From Chloroflexota bacterium (GTDB lineage Bacteria > Chloroflexota > Dehalococcoidia > JACQGW01), in the NCBI GenBank assembly GCA_016199325.1, contig JACQGW010000134.1, positions 1-6,935 of the forward strand: a stretch of DNA of 6,935 nucleotides, given 5' to 3'. The notes beneath the pieces are model-generated. The model made no database searches and was not told the origin of the DNA. It saw only the letters and a program-made list of their open reading frames with translations. The translations under genes were made by a program, and so were the position numbers. This document shows, piece after piece, positions 6,627 through 6,935 of this stretch (its first letter is position 1; every line of letters begins with the position of its first letter).

Positions 6627-6935
6627 CCGGGGTCTCAGGGCGGAGGGGCAGGCGGCGTATCATGCGGCATGGGATCCAAGTCATTGGGCGAGGCGCACCA
6701 CGACGCCCATCGCACGAGCGAGGAGGCGGGCCGGCGCGTCAGCGTCATTCCGAGCCGCAGCGAGGAATCTCCTCGTCCGTCAGGGATCACGCGGGGCTGG
6801 TCCAGGCGACCGATGACGCTGGAACCCACGCTCCCTGCGGCCCCGCGCGCGGCGCCCAGTTGTCCCGCACCCACCGGGGAGATTCCTCGCTGCGGCTCGG
6901 AATGACAGCCGGTGGTCCTTCGCACGGACCAGGGC
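6627..6935. other. 309-nt region downstream of the giant gene without a credible gene
   Basis: No intrinsic terminator with a T-run follows the TGA at 6624. A weak 6-bp hairpin (6685-6690 with 6704-6709) is the only fold before the palindrome. Open frames on both strands (6669-6905 plus, 6635-6925 minus) owe their distinctive peptides (SRSEESP, HSEPQRGIS) to the palindrome and lack convincing ribosome binding sites. After 6906 only 29 nt remain, with nothing recognisable. Confidence 0.7.
6744..6906. repeat. REP-like inverted repeat, second copy (29-nt arms, 105-nt spacer)
   Basis: The arms 6744-6772 and 6878-6906 are exact reverse complements separated by 105 nt. Each arm can fold alone, with ATTCC pairing GGAAT around the loop GAGCCGCAGCGA, which is identical to the loop in the repeat at 1-75, again followed by CTCC. 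The stem differs from the first copy at two pairs, and both changes keep pairing. The outer ends are GTCATTCC and GGAATGAC. The spacer is five times longer than in the first copy and I recognise nothing in it. Peptides such as SRSEESP and HSEPQRGIS read from this repeat are common mis-annotations in environmental genomes. Confidence 0.88.

Noticed and set aside
6685..6709. Possible terminator after the giant gene
   Set aside because: The stem is only 6 bp with a 13-nt loop and is not followed by a T-run.
1..6906. Composite transposon bounded by the two related palindromes
   Set aside because: No transposase lies between them, the copies differ in stem and spacer, and no target-site duplication can be assessed because the left end is cut by the window.
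6635..6925. Small overlapping ORFs near the end of the window on both strands
   Set aside because: Their distinctive peptides (HSEPQRGIS, SRSEESP) come from the palindromic repeat itself, and no convincing start signals are present.

Overview
The window is a very GC-rich stretch of bacterial DNA holding two complete plus-strand genes. Long palindromic repeats fill the gaps around them. A few traits suggest an uncultured or little-studied member of the Chloroflexota: a large secreted protein built of a beta-propeller, Ig/Fn3-like modules, a Thr-Pro linker and a small beta-sandwich; a C-terminal tail resembling the 'YLPLVxR' endings of many secreted Chloroflexota proteins; and intergenic palindromes of the kind whose spurious translations read 'HSEPQRGIS' or 'SRSEESP'. 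This assignment rests on recalled patterns, not on a marker gene.

Layout. Positions 1-75 are a perfect inverted repeat with 27-nt arms, followed by a short tandem decamer (90-119). Positions 145-1170 encode a 341-residue protein with two SIS domains. It resembles the isomerase half of GlmS without the glutaminase half, most likely a NagB-II/GlmD-type glucosamine-6-phosphate deaminase or a related sugar-phosphate isomerase. The 341-nt gap 1171-1511 holds a 52-nt near-perfect palindrome centred on TTAA, a heptanucleotide tandem repeat, a candidate sigma70 promoter (TTGACA, 17 nt, GAGAAT) and small hairpins in the presumed 5' leader. Positions 1512-6626 encode a 1704-residue exported protein. 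From the N-terminus it has a Sec signal peptide, a predicted seven-bladed propeller, about eight Ig/Fn3-like domains each marked by a YYWRV-type strand, a roughly 170-residue Thr/Pro/Ala linker and a C-terminal ZU5-like beta-sandwich. The last 309 nt hold no credible gene but carry a second copy of the palindrome family, with perfect 29-nt arms at 6744-6772 and 6878-6906.

The two genes do not look like one operon. The second has its own strong Shine-Dalgarno, a plausible promoter, and a hairpin separating it from the first. One is a cytoplasmic amino-sugar enzyme and the other a surface or secreted modular protein, and nothing in the window ties their functions together.

The best leads are the covariation between the two copies of the flanking repeat, which supports a folded REP-like unit within each arm, and the unusual architecture and tail of the giant secreted protein. 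I did not find a defence system, CRISPR array, transposase, tRNA or rRNA.
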